A stretch of 64,000 bases of DNA from Pseudomonadota bacterium (GCA_021827205.1 JAKAWV010000002.1:122027-186026), one strand, 5' to 3'. Counted from the first letter of the stretch, positions 9,832-21,007 are shown. The notes: generated by a model from the letters alone, not told the origin. Translations and numbers: made by a program.

Positions 9832-11661
9832 ATGAACCCACTGCGTATTTTCCTGATGAAAATCCTCGGCCGCATGCAGACACAGTTGCATGCGGGTGCC
9901 GCGCCGGCCGCCGAATACGATGCGCAGCTTGATTTTCTGCTGTCGCCGGTGCGCGAAACGCGCCACGTCGATGGCGACGACTTGCTCAGCGCGGGCCTGG
10001 GCCGCGCCGGGTTGCGCGGTGCGCCGGTGGTGTTCGCCGATCCCGCGCAGCCGACGCCCGAGGAAGTGCGCCGGCGCGCGATCCAGATGAGCTGGAAGGG
10101 CATCGCCTGGTTGCAGCCACTGGCGGTATCCGATACCTACGGTGCGCTGGCGGCGGTGCCGGGGCGCGAGTACGGTGCCTTCGCGCGCGTGTCCGGCGCG
10201 CGCGCCAGCCATCGTGTGCTGGCGCAGATCCCCGATGCCTTCGATCGGCGCGCGCGTTGTTTGCTGGTGGCGCCGGCCTCGGGTTCGCGCGGCGTGTACG
10301 GTGCCATCGCCGTGGCCGGTGCCTGGGGTTTGCCGCGCGGCTGCGCCGTGGTGTACACCGACAAGGCAGCCGGCAGTGGTTACTTCGACCGCGCCAGCAA
10401 CAGCGGCGTGGCGCTGGATGGCACGCGCGCCGTGGCCGGCAGCGCGCCGCTGGAGTTCGAGCCGGCCTCAACGCTGGCTGGCGCCGACGCCATCGGCGTG
10501 AAGCAGGCGCACTCCGGCGACAACCCCGAAGCGGACTGGGGCCGGCACACGCTGCAGGCGGCGCGCTTCGGCTTGGCCATGCTGGATCGCGCGTTTCCGG
10601 CTGAAGCTCCGTTCACACCGCAGAACACGCGCATCATCGCAGCGAGCATTTCCAACGGCGGCGGCGCGGTACTGCAGGCCGCCGCCATCGATGACGCGCA
10701 CCTGCTTTCCGGCGTGGTCGCGGGTGAGCCCAACATTTACGTCGAGGGCGGACGACCGCTGTACGACTACGCCACCGAAGCCGCGCTGTGGCTGCCGTGC
10801 GCGCTGCTCGACGCGCGTTTCGATACCGCGCCTGGCGCGCGCGGTAATCCGCTGCTGGCCGCGACCGGCGCTGCGCGCTGCGCCACGCTCAAGGCGCAGG
10901 GTCGGCTCGCCGGCACCCGCTTGCCCGAGCAGGCGCGCGATGCCCGGGAATACTTGCGCGCGCAAGGTTGGAGCGAGGGCGCGCTGCGCAGCGCCGCCAT
11001 CAGCACCGCGTTCGATCTGTGGCGCAGCGTCGCCGTGCTCGACGCCGCGGCCTATGCGCGTACTGGCAGCGCAGCGATGCCCTGCGGCTACCACTACGCC
11101 GCGCTCGATGGCCTCGGTCATCCGGCTGCCGCGGCGGAGATCGTGCGCGCGCTGTGGTGGGCGGATGGCGCCGGCGTGCCGCCCGGCTCCGGTGTCGCCA
11201 TCGTCGATACGCAACAGGCGCCGCCCGATTCATACGCACCCGGGCTCTCCTGCCTGCGCGCGTTGTGGAGCGGCGATGACGAACTCGCACAGCGCCTGCG
11301 TGCCGGCGTCGCCGCCACGCGCAGCGGCCTGCCGCGTGCCGGTCTGCCGGTGCTGCTGGTGCACGGTGTCGAGGATGGCTTGATCCCGGCCCGCTTCAGC
11401 AGCGCGCCGTATCTCGCCGCATCACGCAAGGCCGGCTTGCCGGTGCGCGAATGGCAGGTCAGCCCGGCGCAGCACTTCGATGCCTTTCTTGCGCTGCCCG
11501 GCTTCGCGCAGCAGTACGTGCCGTTGGTGCCATACGTGCACGCCGCGCTGGATGCGCTGTGGGCGCATCTCGCATTGGACAAGGCGCTGCCCGGCGATGC
11601 CGAGATCAAGGCCGTGCCCGGCTTGCCGCCCACGGCGGCGAATCTGCGTTTGCCGCAGTAG
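9832..11661 (+). CDS. 3-hydroxybutyrate oligomer hydrolase
   Basis: Cleaves (R)-3-hydroxybutyrate dimers and oligomers produced during polyhydroxybutyrate breakdown. About 609 residues from this ATG; the frame is open from an ATG at 9688 (657 residues). Family landmarks are DDLLSAGLGRAGL, PASGSRGVYGAIAVAGAWGLPRGCAVVYTDK, and the nucleophile segment AASISNGGGAVLQ (S274). An alpha/beta-hydrolase C-terminus follows, with LLVHGVEDGLIP and a histidine in SPAQHFDAF. No convincing signal peptide is seen from either start, which suggests an intracellular enzyme. No PHB synthase or depolymerase gene lies in the window. Confidence 0.87.
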   Translation: MNPLRIFLMKILGRMQTQLHAGAAPAAEYDAQLDFLLSPVRETRHVDGDDLLSAGLGRAGLRGAPVVFADPAQPTPEEVRRRAIQMSWKGIAWLQPLAVSDTYGALAAVPGREYGAFARVSGARASHRVLAQIPDAFDRRARCLLVAPASGSRGVYGAIAVAGAWGLPRGCAVVYTDKAAGSGYFDRASNSGVALDGTRAVAGSAPLEFEPASTLAGADAIGVKQAHSGDNPEADWGRHTLQAARFGLAMLDRAFPAEAPFTPQNTRIIAASISNGGGAVLQAAAIDDAHLLSGVVAGEPNIYVEGGRPLYDYATEAALWLPCALLDARFDTAPGARGNPLLAATGAARCATLKAQGRLAGTRLPEQARDAREYLRAQGWSEGALRSAAISTAFDLWRSVAVLDAAAYARTGSAAMPCGYHYAALDGLGHPAAAAEIVRALWWADGAGVPPGSGVAIVDTQQAPPDSYAPGLSCLRALWSGDDELAQRLRAGVAATRSGLPRAGLPVLLVHGVEDGLIPARFSSAPYLAASRKAGLPVREWQVSPAQHFDAFLALPGFAQQYVPLVPYVHAALDALWAHLALDKALPGDAEIKAVPGLPPTAANLRLPQ

Positions 11662-11796
11662 AACCAGCAAATCCAAACTTGCCGGCTATTGGCTCCCGGC
11701 TTCCGGTTTCTGCGCTCAGCGCGCGGCCTCGCCGCAGGTGGCGGCGCGATTCCGGCCGTTCCCTCGGCGGCGCCTGGGGTCGCGCCGCCCTGGGCC

Positions 11797-13299
11797 TCAG
11801 TGCTGCCCCAGCGCGTGCCCGTTGAGTTGCATGGCGCCGCCGCGGTCACTGAAGTCGAGCGCGTAATTCGCGCCTTGCTGCAGCAGGATGCCCTGGCCGA
11901 GCAGTCGCGCCAGCAGTTGCTGCGCGCCCGCGGCCTGCTGGTCGGCGGGCATGCCTTGGCTGGCCAGCCGGTAAGTGGCCAGTTGCTGCGCGAACGGCGC
12001 GGCCACGCGCAGCGAGAATCGCGCATCCAGCGCGTGCATCAGCACTGGCGGCGAGACTTGCGCGTTCGGCGGCAACGGCAACCGCGCGCTGCCCTGCGCT
12101 TGCAGTGCGCCCTGCGGGCTGCCGATGCTGAGCTGCTGCAAGCGCAGCACGGGCTGATGTTGAAGCAGATCCAGCATCGGCGGCAGTATCGCGGCGTGGA
12201 TGTCCTGGCTGACGACTTGCGGCGGCAGATTCTGCTGCTGCAGCTTGCCCATCTCGCGCAGCGCCAGCATCAAATTGCGCAGCGCCGGCACGTTGATGTG
12301 TTCGAAGTCCAGATCCAGACTCAGCGGCGCGAACACCTTGTCGGCGGCGCTGAGACGCGCGATCCGCCATTGCAGCCTGGAATCGAGGTAATCGCCCTGC
12401 GGATCGGTTGTTGTCCCGGTGAGGCTCATGTTTTCCAGATCGAAGAACGGCACTTCATTGCCCGCCGCGGCATAGCGCACCGTGGCCAGGGTCATCGTGG
12501 ACTTGCCTGCCGCGACGCCCTGCGCGAAGTGCGTGTCGCCGCTCAGCGCGAGCTTGCCGACCGTGATGTTCTGCAGCGCGCCGGTGAGGTGATTCGGGAA
12601 GCTGGCCTGCAGGCCGCCCCAGGTCATATCGATCTTGCCCGCGCTCATGCCGTCGCGGATTTCCAGGTCGTGGAACTTGATCCGCAGCGGCGCGATGCGC
12701 GCCGTGGCCGCCACCACGCCGCCCTTGCCCAGATCGATCTGGCCGCTATGCCCCGTGCCGCTCCAGCGCGCGCCGTGCTGATCGAGCTCGAACCGCGACT
12801 CGGCCCACTGCAAGTGCGTGCCAGCGGCATCGGCGTGCTGCCCGGCATCGAGTTGCGCGCGCAAGTGATTGTTGCCGGTCAGGCCGACCACATCGCGCAA
12901 CACATAGTCGCTGCCGAGCGCGGTCAGCGCCTGGCGCAGGCCATCGATGCGCGCGTTGATCACCGCGACCTCCGGCAGCACGGTGAAACCGTGCCCCCAC
13001 GCGGCAAACGGAAACGGGCCGTAGGCGATATCAAGATGCAACTGCAACGGCCGCGTACCGTGCGGGTCGAACTTGCGCAGCGAGGCGAGCATCGGCACCA
13101 GCACCAGATCGCCCTGCTGGCCGAACCAGCCCGTGCGGGTGCGCGTATAGCTGGCTTGCAACGTGCCCTGCTGGTTGATCGCCGCGACCGCGGCATCGAG
13201 CTGCTGGTTGATGGTGCGTCCGGTGTACCAAGGCCCGAGTAGGCCCGCGACGATGAGCGCCGCGACGATGGTTGCGACGACGATGCCGGTCTTTTTCAT
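11797..13299 (-). CDS. DUF945 (YdgA-family) protein
   Basis: About 500 residues. An N-terminal membrane anchor or signal segment (KTGIVVATIVAALIVAGLLGPWYTG) is followed by a GxxxxQQLDAAV region and long beta-rich sequence, the pattern of DUF945/YdgA-like proteins of gammaproteobacterial envelopes. The ATG at 13299 follows a strong AGGGGAG ribosome-binding site. It probably sits in the periplasm anchored to the inner membrane. Biochemical function is unknown. It is transcribed from just beyond the 3' end of the OPT transporter gene on the same strand. Confidence 0.8.
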   Translation of the reverse strand: MKKTGIVVATIVAALIVAGLLGPWYTGRTINQQLDAAVAAINQQGTLQASYTRTRTGWFGQQGDLVLVPMLASLRKFDPHGTRPLQLHLDIAYGPFPFAAWGHGFTVLPEVAVINARIDGLRQALTALGSDYVLRDVVGLTGNNHLRAQLDAGQHADAAGTHLQWAESRFELDQHGARWSGTGHSGQIDLGKGGVVAATARIAPLRIKFHDLEIRDGMSAGKIDMTWGGLQASFPNHLTGALQNITVGKLALSGDTHFAQGVAAGKSTMTLATVRYAAAGNEVPFFDLENMSLTGTTTDPQGDYLDSRLQWRIARLSAADKVFAPLSLDLDFEHINVPALRNLMLALREMGKLQQQNLPPQVVSQDIHAAILPPMLDLLQHQPVLRLQQLSIGSPQGALQAQGSARLPLPPNAQVSPPVLMHALDARFSLRVAAPFAQQLATYRLASQGMPADQQAAGAQQLLARLLGQGILLQQGANYALDFSDRGGAMQLNGHALGQH

Positions 13300-13379
13300 G
13301 GAACTCCCCTGGGTGCGCGGCATGGCGTTCGCGCCGTGGCGATTTGTATACGGTCGATTATGCCGTGACACGCCGCGCT

Positions 13380-15383
13380 TCAGCCAGCCGCGCGGCGGCT
13401 GAGTTTGAACAGCCACGCATACATGGCGTACATCACCAGCACGAAACTGGCGCCGCCGATCCACACCGCGGCGTGCGCGAAGCCGGGGCCGACCAGCGCC
13501 AGCGGCGCATCCTTGCCCGAGAACACCACCAGCGCGGCCAGCGCCACGCCGATCAAGCTCTCACCGACGATCATGCCCGAGGCCAGCAGCACGCCCAATT
13601 GCTTGGTGGCTTCGGGTTTGGCCGTGCGCTCGGCGCGGCGATCAAAAATCGAGCCGGCGATGGCGCCGATCACCACCATCAGCGTGGTCGAGGTGGGCAG
13701 GTAAATGCCCAGCCCCACCGCCAGCGGCGGCAGGCGCGCGGTCCTGCCGCGCCGCGCCAGCAGTTCGTCGAGGATCACGATGACCACGCCGATCGCCGCG
13801 CCCAGGCCAATCATGCTCCAGTCGAGCTTGTGCTCGATCACGCCCTGCGCCAGCGCCGAGATCAACGCCGCCTGCGGCGCGGCCAGCGCCAGCACCGGGT
13901 TGGTGCCGGGCATGCCGGCGAAGCCGTAGGCCTTGAGCAGCAGATCCAGCACCGGCGGAATCACCGCCGCGCCGGCGATCACGCCGATCACCAGCGCCAC
14001 CTGCTGCTTCCACGGCGTGGCGTCCACCAGTTGGCCGGTCTTGAGATCCTGCAAGTTGTTGTTGGCGATGGTCGCCACCGCGAATACCACCGAGGTGACG
14101 AACAGCGCGAAGGCCACCAGCGCCGGCTGCGCGCCGACCGGCAGGCTGGGCGCCACGCCCAGCACCAGCAACAGCGCCGCGGCGATGATCACCAGGATGC
14201 CCACGCCCGACAGCGGACTGTTGGACGAGCCGATCAGCCCGGCCATGTAACCGCACACCGCCGAGACGAAAAAGCTCATCAGCACCACGAACACCAGCGC
14301 GCCGATCACCAACAACGTGATTTGCGCGCGCAACCCCGCGACCAGGCCGAAATGCAGCAGCATCCAGCCGATCGGCAGCAGGGAGATCAGCGTGATCAGC
14401 CCGACCAGGCCGATCGGCATGTCACGCTCGGTGCGCGGCAGCGTGTCGGCCTGACCTGACTTGCGCACGCGCGCCGCCGCCATCGCCCCGCGCAGACCGC
14501 TGACGACCGGCCGCACCAGCTTGACCAGCGTCCAGATCGCCGCCACGCCGATGGTGCCGGCGCCGACGAAGCGCACGCGCTGCGCCCACGCCGCCTGCGC
14601 GACATCCACCAGCGAGCCCGCCGCCGGATGCAATGCCGTGAACACCGGCACCAGGCCCAGCCAGCCGATGAGCAGGCCCAGCAGCATCGAGAGGCCCACC
14701 CACAGGCCCACCAGGTGTCCCACCGCGAACAGCGCGAAAGACAGGCTGAAATCAAATCCCGTCGCCGAGCCCTTGTCGCCGATGCGGAAATACGTGGCCA
14801 CGTTGCCGGCGAAGATTCTGGTCGCCACCACCACGGCGAATCCCGCCGACACCAGTGCGCTCAGCATCACCGCCAGCAGCCCGGCCTTGTTCTCCTGCTC
14901 GGCCGCGCTGCCGCTGGCCGCGGCGCTGCCCACCTTCAGCACCTCGGCGCAGGCCACGCCTTCCGGGTAGGGCAGATCCGAGCCGGTCACCAGCGCGCGG
15001 CGCAGCGGGATCGTGTACATCACGCCGAGGATGCCGCCCAGCGCGCACACGCCGAAACTCATCCAGAACGGAAACCCGCTCCACCAGCCCACCATCACCA
15101 GCCCCGGCAGTACGAAGATGATCGCCGACAGCGTGCCCGCCGCCGAGGCCAGCGTCTGCACGATGTTGTTCTCCTGCATGCTGCCGCCGCCGAGACCCTT
15201 GAGCAGCGCCATCGAGATCACCGCCGCCGGAATCGAGGTGGCGAAGGTCAGCCCCGCCTTCAGCCCGAAGTACACATTGGCCGCGGTGAACACCAGCGTG
15301 ATCACGATGCCGAGGATCACGCCGCGAACGGTCAGCTCGCGCATCGACGACGCGGCGGTGGTGGCAGGGATGCTGCGGTTCAT
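13380..15383 (-). CDS. OPT-family oligopeptide or metal-chelate transporter
   Basis: About 667 residues with some 14-16 hydrophobic segments. The N-terminus (LTVRGVILGIVITLVFTAANVYFGLKAGLTFATSIPAAVISMALL) and the conserved LPYPEGVACAEVLKVG segment are diagnostic of the bacterial branch of the oligopeptide transporter family. It uses ion gradients to import peptides or metal chelates; the substrate is unknown. It is probably transcribed together with the DUF945 gene 80 bp downstream. Confidence 0.92.
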   Translation of the reverse strand: MNRSIPATTAASSMRELTVRGVILGIVITLVFTAANVYFGLKAGLTFATSIPAAVISMALLKGLGGGSMQENNIVQTLASAAGTLSAIIFVLPGLVMVGWWSGFPFWMSFGVCALGGILGVMYTIPLRRALVTGSDLPYPEGVACAEVLKVGSAAASGSAAEQENKAGLLAVMLSALVSAGFAVVVATRIFAGNVATYFRIGDKGSATGFDFSLSFALFAVGHLVGLWVGLSMLLGLLIGWLGLVPVFTALHPAAGSLVDVAQAAWAQRVRFVGAGTIGVAAIWTLVKLVRPVVSGLRGAMAAARVRKSGQADTLPRTERDMPIGLVGLITLISLLPIGWMLLHFGLVAGLRAQITLLVIGALVFVVLMSFFVSAVCGYMAGLIGSSNSPLSGVGILVIIAAALLLVLGVAPSLPVGAQPALVAFALFVTSVVFAVATIANNNLQDLKTGQLVDATPWKQQVALVIGVIAGAAVIPPVLDLLLKAYGFAGMPGTNPVLALAAPQAALISALAQGVIEHKLDWSMIGLGAAIGVVIVILDELLARRGRTARLPPLAVGLGIYLPTSTTLMVVIGAIAGSIFDRRAERTAKPEATKQLGVLLASGMIVGESLIGVALAALVVFSGKDAPLALVGPGFAHAAVWIGGASFVLVMYAMYAWLFKLSRRAAG

Positions 15384-15478
15384 GCGCGTGCTCCTCGCAA
15401 GCGTTCAAATAGCCCGTGGCGCCGCGCGCGCGCTTTCATTTGTTGCGCCAACACGGAACCGAGGGTCGCGCCCGTCCC

Positions 15479-16894
15479 TCAATCAATCCCCAGCTTCTTG
15501 AGCTTGTAACGCAGCGCGCGGAAGGTGATGCCCAGCTCGCGCGCGGCGGCGGTCTTGTTGTAGCGGGTTTTCTGCAGAGTCTGCATGATCTTTTCGCGTT
15601 CGAGGCCGGTGACCATGTCGTCCAGCGATTGCGGGCCGGGGTCGGCGGGCGCGGCGTTGGGGTCGATCGCGGCGCTGGCGGTGCCGCCGTGGGTCGATGC
15701 GCCGGTGGCGGGCATCAGCATCAGGTCGTCGCGCTCGATGCTGCCGTTGTCGCACAGGGCCACGGCGCGCTCGAGGATGTTTTCCAGCTCGCGCACGTTG
15801 CCGGGGAAGCCGTAGTCGAGCAGCGCCTTCAGCGCCTCGGGCTGCAGCCGCGGCGGGGTATCCATGCCGTTGTCGGTGCTGAGGCGTTCGAGGATGCGCG
15901 CGGTCAGGCGCGGCACGTCCTCGCGGCGCTCGCGCAGCGGCGGCACGCGCAGCTCGATCACGTTGATGCGATAGAACAAGTCCTGGCGGAACTGGCCGCG
16001 CTCGACCAGCCGCGCCAGATCCTTGTGCGTGGCCGAGAGGATGCGCACGTCCACCGGAATCTCGGCGTGCGCGCCGATCGGGCGCACGGCTTTTTCCTGG
16101 ATCACGCGCAGCAGCTTGACCTGCATGTGCATGGGCAGGTCGGCCACCTCGTCGAGGAACAGCGTGCCGCCGTGGGCGGCCTGGAACAGGCCTTCCTTGT
16201 CGACGTTGGCGCCGGTGAAGCTGCCTTTCTTGTGGCCGAAGAATTCGCTTTCCATCAACTCGCCGGGAATCGCGCCGCAGTTGACCGGCACGAACGAGCC
16301 GCCACCGCGCGGACCTTGCTCGTGGATCAGACGCGCAACCAGTTCCTTGCCCACGCCGGACTCGCCCGAGATGTACACCGGCGCCTGATTGCGCGCGAGC
16401 TTGCCGATGGTGGCGCGCACCTGCTCGATGGCGGACGAGATGCCGACCAGGCGGCTGGCGGAGCCGGCATCGCTGCTGGCGGCATCGGCACTGGCGGCGC
16501 CGTTCTCGCCCTGTTCGCGGCGCTGCTGGCCGAGGCGCAGCGCGGTTTGCACCAGGCGCCGCAACATGTTGATGTCGACCGGTTTGGAGACGAAATCGAA
16601 GGCGCCGGCCTTGAGCGCGTTGACCGCGGCATCGACGTTGCCATAAGCGGTGATCATCGCCACCGGCATTTCGGCGTATTCAGTCGAGATCAGTTCCAGC
16701 AGTTCCTGCCCGGAGCCATCCGGCAGGCGCATGTCGGTGAAGCACAGGTCGTAGCGGTGCTCGGCCAGCAGGCGTTTGGCGTCGCCGACGCTGCCTGCGG
16801 AATCGACCAGCAGGTTCATGCGCCCAAGGGTGATGGTCAGCAGTTCGCGGATATCGCGCTCATCGTCCACCACCAGTACGGTTTGTTTGCTCAT
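15479..16894 (-). CDS. pilR: type IV pilus response regulator PilR (sigma-54 activator)
   Basis: About 471 residues. A receiver domain (VLVVDDERDIRELL; phospho-acceptor Asp in CFTDMRLPDGSG) precedes an AAA+ domain. The AAA+ domain has Walker A GESGVGKELVAR, the sigma-54 contact loop GSFTGA and Walker B GGTLFLDEV. A Fis-type HTH (KTAAARELGITFRALRYKLKKLGI) ends the protein. The GSFTGA variant and the C-terminus match PilR, the activator of pilin transcription with RpoN. The ATG at 16894 is chosen because the receiver begins immediately after it; longer upstream sequence in the frame looks non-coding. It lies 67 bp behind the kinase gene pilS. Confidence 0.92.
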   Translation of the reverse strand: MSKQTVLVVDDERDIRELLTITLGRMNLLVDSAGSVGDAKRLLAEHRYDLCFTDMRLPDGSGQELLELISTEYAEMPVAMITAYGNVDAAVNALKAGAFDFVSKPVDINMLRRLVQTALRLGQQRREQGENGAASADAASSDAGSASRLVGISSAIEQVRATIGKLARNQAPVYISGESGVGKELVARLIHEQGPRGGGSFVPVNCGAIPGELMESEFFGHKKGSFTGANVDKEGLFQAAHGGTLFLDEVADLPMHMQVKLLRVIQEKAVRPIGAHAEIPVDVRILSATHKDLARLVERGQFRQDLFYRINVIELRVPPLRERREDVPRLTARILERLSTDNGMDTPPRLQPEALKALLDYGFPGNVRELENILERAVALCDNGSIERDDLMLMPATGASTHGGTASAAIDPNAAPADPGPQSLDDMVTGLEREKIMQTLQKTRYNKTAAARELGITFRALRYKLKKLGID

Positions 16895-16961
16895 GTCCCG
16901 ATCCCTGCCTGCGACGGTTGCTGCGCCTGAGAGTAACGCCGCAGCGCTGTCCGGCAAAGGT

Positions 16962-18584
16962 TCATGCCGACGCGGCCATGCGCACCGAGGCGCCAAGGCT
17001 GATGCGGAAGCAACTGCCGCCACCCGGCACCGGCACGTATTCCAGCGTGGCCTGGTTGGCGTCGCACATCTGCCGCGCCAGATACAGGCCCAGCCCGGTG
17101 CCCATCTCGTGCGTGGTGAAGAACGGCTCGAAGATTTGCGCGGCGACCTTGGGCGGGATACCGGGGCCGCGATCGACCACCTCCAGCAGCGGCGGGCCCT
17201 GCTCGGTGGCGTTGCGCGCGATCACCATCACCCGCGCCGGCTCGCCGGGCATGCGTCCGTAGCGCAGCGCGTTCTGCACCAGATTCCATACCACTTGCTG
17301 CAGGTGCTGCGGATCGACCAGCGCCTCGACCGCGCGGGCCTGGGTGATCGCGCGCAGGCTGTCATCGCCGATGTCGTTGGACTCGGAGTATTCCTCGACG
17401 AAGCGCAGCACCCAGTCGTTGAGATCCAGCATCTCCGGGCGCGAGCGGTCGCGGCGCGAGAGCTGCAGGATGTTCTCGACGATATCGTTCAGGCGCACGC
17501 AATGGTTGTTGATGATCTCGACCATGCGCGTGTCCTCGGTGTTGAGGTCGGGCGACTCGGCCAGCAATTGCGCCGAGTAGCGGATCGCCGCCAGCGGGTT
17601 GCGGATCTCGTGCGCGATCGAAGCCGACAAGCGCCCCAGCGAGCTCAGCGTCATCTCCTCGGCACGCCGTGATACCAGGGACGTGTCGTCGAGAAAGATC
17701 AGCGTGTGCGAGTCGTCGTTGGCGGCCAGGCGCGTGAAGCGCGGCACCACCTCGGGCACGCCCTCGGCCAGCACCACGGCGGTTTCGTCCACGCGTCCCA
17801 GATTGCGCCAGTGGTACAGGCGCCGCGACAGCTCCGGCGCCAGGCTGCCGAGATCGCGCTGCTCGCTGCCGGGGCTGCCCAGCAGCAGCCACGCCGATTC
17901 GTTCATCTGATGAATATGGTTGCCGGCATCCACCAGCAGCACGCCGGTTTTCATGCGCTTGATGATCAGTTCGTTGACCTGCGCGAGGTTGGCCAGATCC
18001 AGCCCGCGGCGTTCGGCCAGTGCCTCGCTGGCGCGCATCTGCCGGCCGAGGGTGTGGTTGAGCCAGGCCGCGGCGATGTAGGTGAAGGCAAACAGCAGCG
18101 CCTCCAGCAACAGGCGCACCGGGCTGTTCTGCGTGGCCACGTCGAAAATGCTGAGCAGCATCAGCGCACCGCTGGCCGCACCCGACAGCGTGAACGCGGC
18201 GCGCAGCGAGAGCAGCGCCGCCGCCGCGCTGAGGTTGACGATCAGCAACCCGGCGATGCCGGTGTGCGCATCGGGGATGGCGATGATCATCAGCATCGCC
18301 GCCAGTACATCGATGCTGACCATCAGCGGCAATTGCGCACGCAGACGTGGCAGTGCGCGTCGCGTATTCAGCAGCATGACCACGGCGAGAACCACGTAGA
18401 CCACCGAGGTCCAGCGCGCCAGCAACGGCAGTTGCGGTTGCACCAGATCGCCCAGCCACGGGCTGAACGAGAGCCCGATGTAGGTGCTGGCCTGTAGCAC
18501 GCGGTACAAATTGGTGAAGTACAGCTCGCGGCGCACGATCTCGCCGGCGGACAGATGCGGGTTGGTGTCGTGTGCAGCCGCCAC
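16962..18584 (-). CDS. pilS: type IV pilus sensor histidine kinase PilS
   Basis: About 540 residues. Six or so hydrophobic segments fill residues 30-190 (beginning at [15 protein letters not shown]). A PAS-like region follows, then the H-box [25 protein letters not shown], and an ATPase domain with [22 protein letters not shown]. No ATG exists near the first membrane span; a GTG at 18584 has GAGGA seven bases upstream and is the best start. PilS is the pole-located kinase that senses pilin in the membrane and controls PilR. The gene pair is divergent from sucC. Confidence 0.9.
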   Translation of the reverse strand: MAAAHDTNPHLSAGEIVRRELYFTNLYRVLQASTYIGLSFSPWLGDLVQPQLPLLARWTSVVYVVLAVVMLLNTRRALPRLRAQLPLMVSIDVLAAMLMIIAIPDAHTGIAGLLIVNLSAAAALLSLRAAFTLSGAASGALMLLSIFDVATQNSPVRLLLEALLFAFTYIAAAWLNHTLGRQMRASEALAERRGLDLANLAQVNELIIKRMKTGVLLVDAGNHIHQMNESAWLLLGSPGSEQRDLGSLAPELSRRLYHWRNLGRVDETAVVLAEGVPEVVPRFTRLAANDDSHTLIFLDDTSLVSRRAEEMTLSSLGRLSASIAHEIRNPLAAIRYSAQLLAESPDLNTEDTRMVEIINNHCVRLNDIVENILQLSRRDRSRPEMLDLNDWVLRFVEEYSESNDIGDDSLRAITQARAVEALVDPQHLQQVVWNLVQNALRYGRMPGEPARVMVIARNATEQGPPLLEVVDRGPGIPPKVAAQIFEPFFTTHEMGTGLGLYLARQMCDANQATLEYVPVPGGGSCFRISLGASVRMAASA

Positions 18585-18873
18585 GCGCAAATCCTCGTAC
18601 AGGTCGATGGGTCGGGCCGACGTTCGCCAGGGAGGCCGCGCGCGGTTTGCGCGTCGCGGCAACTGGCGCAGGCAGACCGATGTTGCTCCTGGCGTTGCGT
18701 CCCGTCCCGCCCCCGACTCACGCGGCCGCAGTATAGGCGAAGCGCCGCGCGCAACGCGCAACTTTGCCTCGGACACCGATAAGGCCGAAAATAAGCGGCT
18801 TTCCGCGGTCGCGGTGCTCTGCGCCGATGCCACGGCGCCGCGCTTCTTTCCCCCGCAATCCCCGAGGTCGTGC

Positions 18874-20037
18874 ATGAATTTCCACGAATATCAGGCCAAA
18901 GAATTGTTCGCCGAGTACGGCATCGCCGTGCCCGCGGGCAAGGTCGCCAACACGCCCGATCTGGCGGTCGATGCCGCCAGGGCGCTGGGCGCCGGTCCCT
19001 GGATGGTCAAGGCGCAGATCCATGCCGGCGGCCGCGGCAAGGCTGGCGGCGTCAAGTTTTGCAAGACCCACGCCGAGGTCAAGGCTGCGGCGGCCGGCAT
19101 GCTGGGCAAGCACATGAGCACGTATCAGTCGGCCGGACGCGCGCTGCCCGTGCACGAAGTGCTGGTGACCGATGCCGGCGACATCGGCAAGGAGTTGTAT
19201 CTATCGATCCTGGTCGATCGCGACAGCAAGGCGGTGACCTTCATCGCCTCCAGCCGCGGCGGCGTGGACATCGAGCAGGTGGCGCGCGAGACGCCCGAGG
19301 ATATCCACACCGTCAGCGTGGACTTCATCCAGGGCTTGCAGCCCTATCAGTGCCGCAAGCTGGGCTTCGCCATGGGCCTCGATACCAGGCAGATCGGTCA
19401 GCTCGGCAAGATCATGCTGGGCCTGTACAAGCTGTTCAACGAGCAGGATCTGGCGCTGATCGAGCTCAACCCGCTGGCGATCGTCGCCAATGGCGACCTG
19501 ATGGCGCTGGACGGCAAGATCAACTCCGACGACAACGCCGAGTTCCGCCACCCGCGCTTGGCCGCGATGCGCGACAAGACCCAGGAAGATCCGACCGAGG
19601 CCGAGGCCCTGGAAAACAACCTCAACTACGTGACCATGGACGGCAACATCGGCTGCATGGTCAACGGCGCGGGGCTGGCCATGGCCACCATGGACGTGAT
19701 CAAGCTGGCCGGCGCCGAACCCGCCAATTTCCTCGATGTCGGCGGCGGCGCCACCAAGGAGCGCGTGACCGAGGCGTTCAAGCTGATCCTGTCCTCGGAC
19801 AAGGTCAAGGCGATCCTGGTCAACATCTTCGGCGGCATCGTGCGCTGCGATCTGATCGCCGAGGGCATCATCGCCGCAGTGAAAGAGGTCGGCCTGAAGA
19901 TTCCCGTGGTGGTGCGTCTGCAGGGCACCAACGTCGAGAAGGGCCGCGAACTGCTGGCCAATTCCGGGCTCAAGATCACCCCCGCCGACGACCTCAACGA
20001 CGCCGCGCGCAAAGCCGTCGCGGCGATCGCCGCCTGA
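18874..20037 (+). CDS. sucC: succinyl-CoA synthetase beta subunit
   Basis: ADP-forming subunit of the TCA-cycle enzyme converting succinyl-CoA to succinate. 387 residues, the normal length. The ATP-grasp start is [16 protein letters not shown], with [16 protein letters not shown] in the nucleotide site. The C-terminal CoA-ligase domain includes [14 protein letters not shown] and [12 protein letters not shown]. It is followed 91 bp later by sucD. The spacer contains degenerate GAGTCCCGGG-like repeat sequence and no gene. Confidence 0.97.
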   Translation: MNFHEYQAKELFAEYGIAVPAGKVANTPDLAVDAARALGAGPWMVKAQIHAGGRGKAGGVKFCKTHAEVKAAAAGMLGKHMSTYQSAGRALPVHEVLVTDAGDIGKELYLSILVDRDSKAVTFIASSRGGVDIEQVARETPEDIHTVSVDFIQGLQPYQCRKLGFAMGLDTRQIGQLGKIMLGLYKLFNEQDLALIELNPLAIVANGDLMALDGKINSDDNAEFRHPRLAAMRDKTQEDPTEAEALENNLNYVTMDGNIGCMVNGAGLAMATMDVIKLAGAEPANFLDVGGGATKERVTEAFKLILSSDKVKAILVNIFGGIVRCDLIAEGIIAAVKEVGLKIPVVVRLQGTNVEKGRELLANSGLKITPADDLNDAARKAVAAIAA

Positions 20038-20128
20038 TCATCCCCATCGCCGCGGCCAGGATGGCCGAGTCCCGGGTTGCGCAGGGATGCGCCTGGACCC
20101 TGGACCCAATTCAATTCGAGGTTTCATC

Positions 20129-21007
20129 ATGTCCGTGCTCGTACACAAAAACACCAGGGTGATCTGCCAGGGCTTCACCGGCCAGCAGGGCACCTTCCAT
20201 TCGCAGCAGGCGCTGGACTACGGCACCCAACTGGTCGGCGGCATCACGCCGGGCAAGGGCGGCAGCGAGCATCTGGGTCTGCCGGTGTTCAACACCGTGC
20301 AGGACGCGGTGGATGCCACGCATGCCGATGCCAGCATGATCTTCGTGCCGCCGCCGTTCGCCGCCGACGCCATCCTCGAGGCCGCCGATGCCGGCATCCG
20401 GGTGATCGTGGCCATCACCGAGGGCATTCCGGTGCTGGACATGCTGCGCGTCAAGAACGCGCTCACCCACAGCTATCCCGGCACCGTGCTGATCGGCCCC
20501 AACTGCCCCGGCATCATCACCCCCGGCGAGTGCAAGATCGGCATCATGCCCGGTCACATCCACCAGCCCGGCAAGGTCGGCATCGTCTCGCGCTCCGGCA
20601 CGCTCACCTACGAAGCCGTGTTCCAGACCACCCAGGCCGGCCTCGGCCAGAGCACCTGCATCGGCATCGGCGGCGATCCCATCAACGGCCTGAACTTCAT
20701 CGACTGCCTGAAGCTGTTCCAGGACGACGCGCAGACCGCGGGCATCATCGTGGTCGGCGAGATCGGCGGCAGCGCCGAGGAGGAGGCCGCCGAGTTCATC
20801 GCCGACTACGTGCGCAAGCCGGTGGTGGCGTTCATCGCCGGCGCCTCGGCGCCGGCCGGCAAGCGCATGGGCCACGCCGGCGCCATCATCAGCGGCGGCA
20901 AGGGCACCGCCGCGGCCAAGTTCGCTGCGCTGGAAAAAGCCGGTGTGACCACGGTGAAATCACCGGCTGATCTGGGCAAGACATTGGCGCAGCGCATGCG
21001 CGACTAG
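20129..21007 (+). CDS. sucD: succinyl-CoA synthetase alpha subunit
   Basis: 292 residues. It binds CoA through the Rossmann domain ([23 protein letters not shown]) and carries the phosphorylated histidine in [29 protein letters not shown] is also conserved. A GAGG ribosome-binding site precedes the ATG. Together with sucC it encodes the alpha2-beta2 or alpha-beta enzyme. Its TAG stop overlaps, in the palindrome CTAG at 21004-21007, the stop of the convergent kdpE gene. Confidence 0.97.
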   Translation: MSVLVHKNTRVICQGFTGQQGTFHSQQALDYGTQLVGGITPGKGGSEHLGLPVFNTVQDAVDATHADASMIFVPPPFAADAILEAADAGIRVIVAITEGIPVLDMLRVKNALTHSYPGTVLIGPNCPGIITPGECKIGIMPGHIHQPGKVGIVSRSGTLTYEAVFQTTQAGLGQSTCIGIGGDPINGLNFIDCLKLFQDDAQTAGIIVVGEIGGSAEEEAAEFIADYVRKPVVAFIAGASAPAGKRMGHAGAIISGGKGTAAAKFAALEKAGVTTVKSPADLGKTLAQRMRD

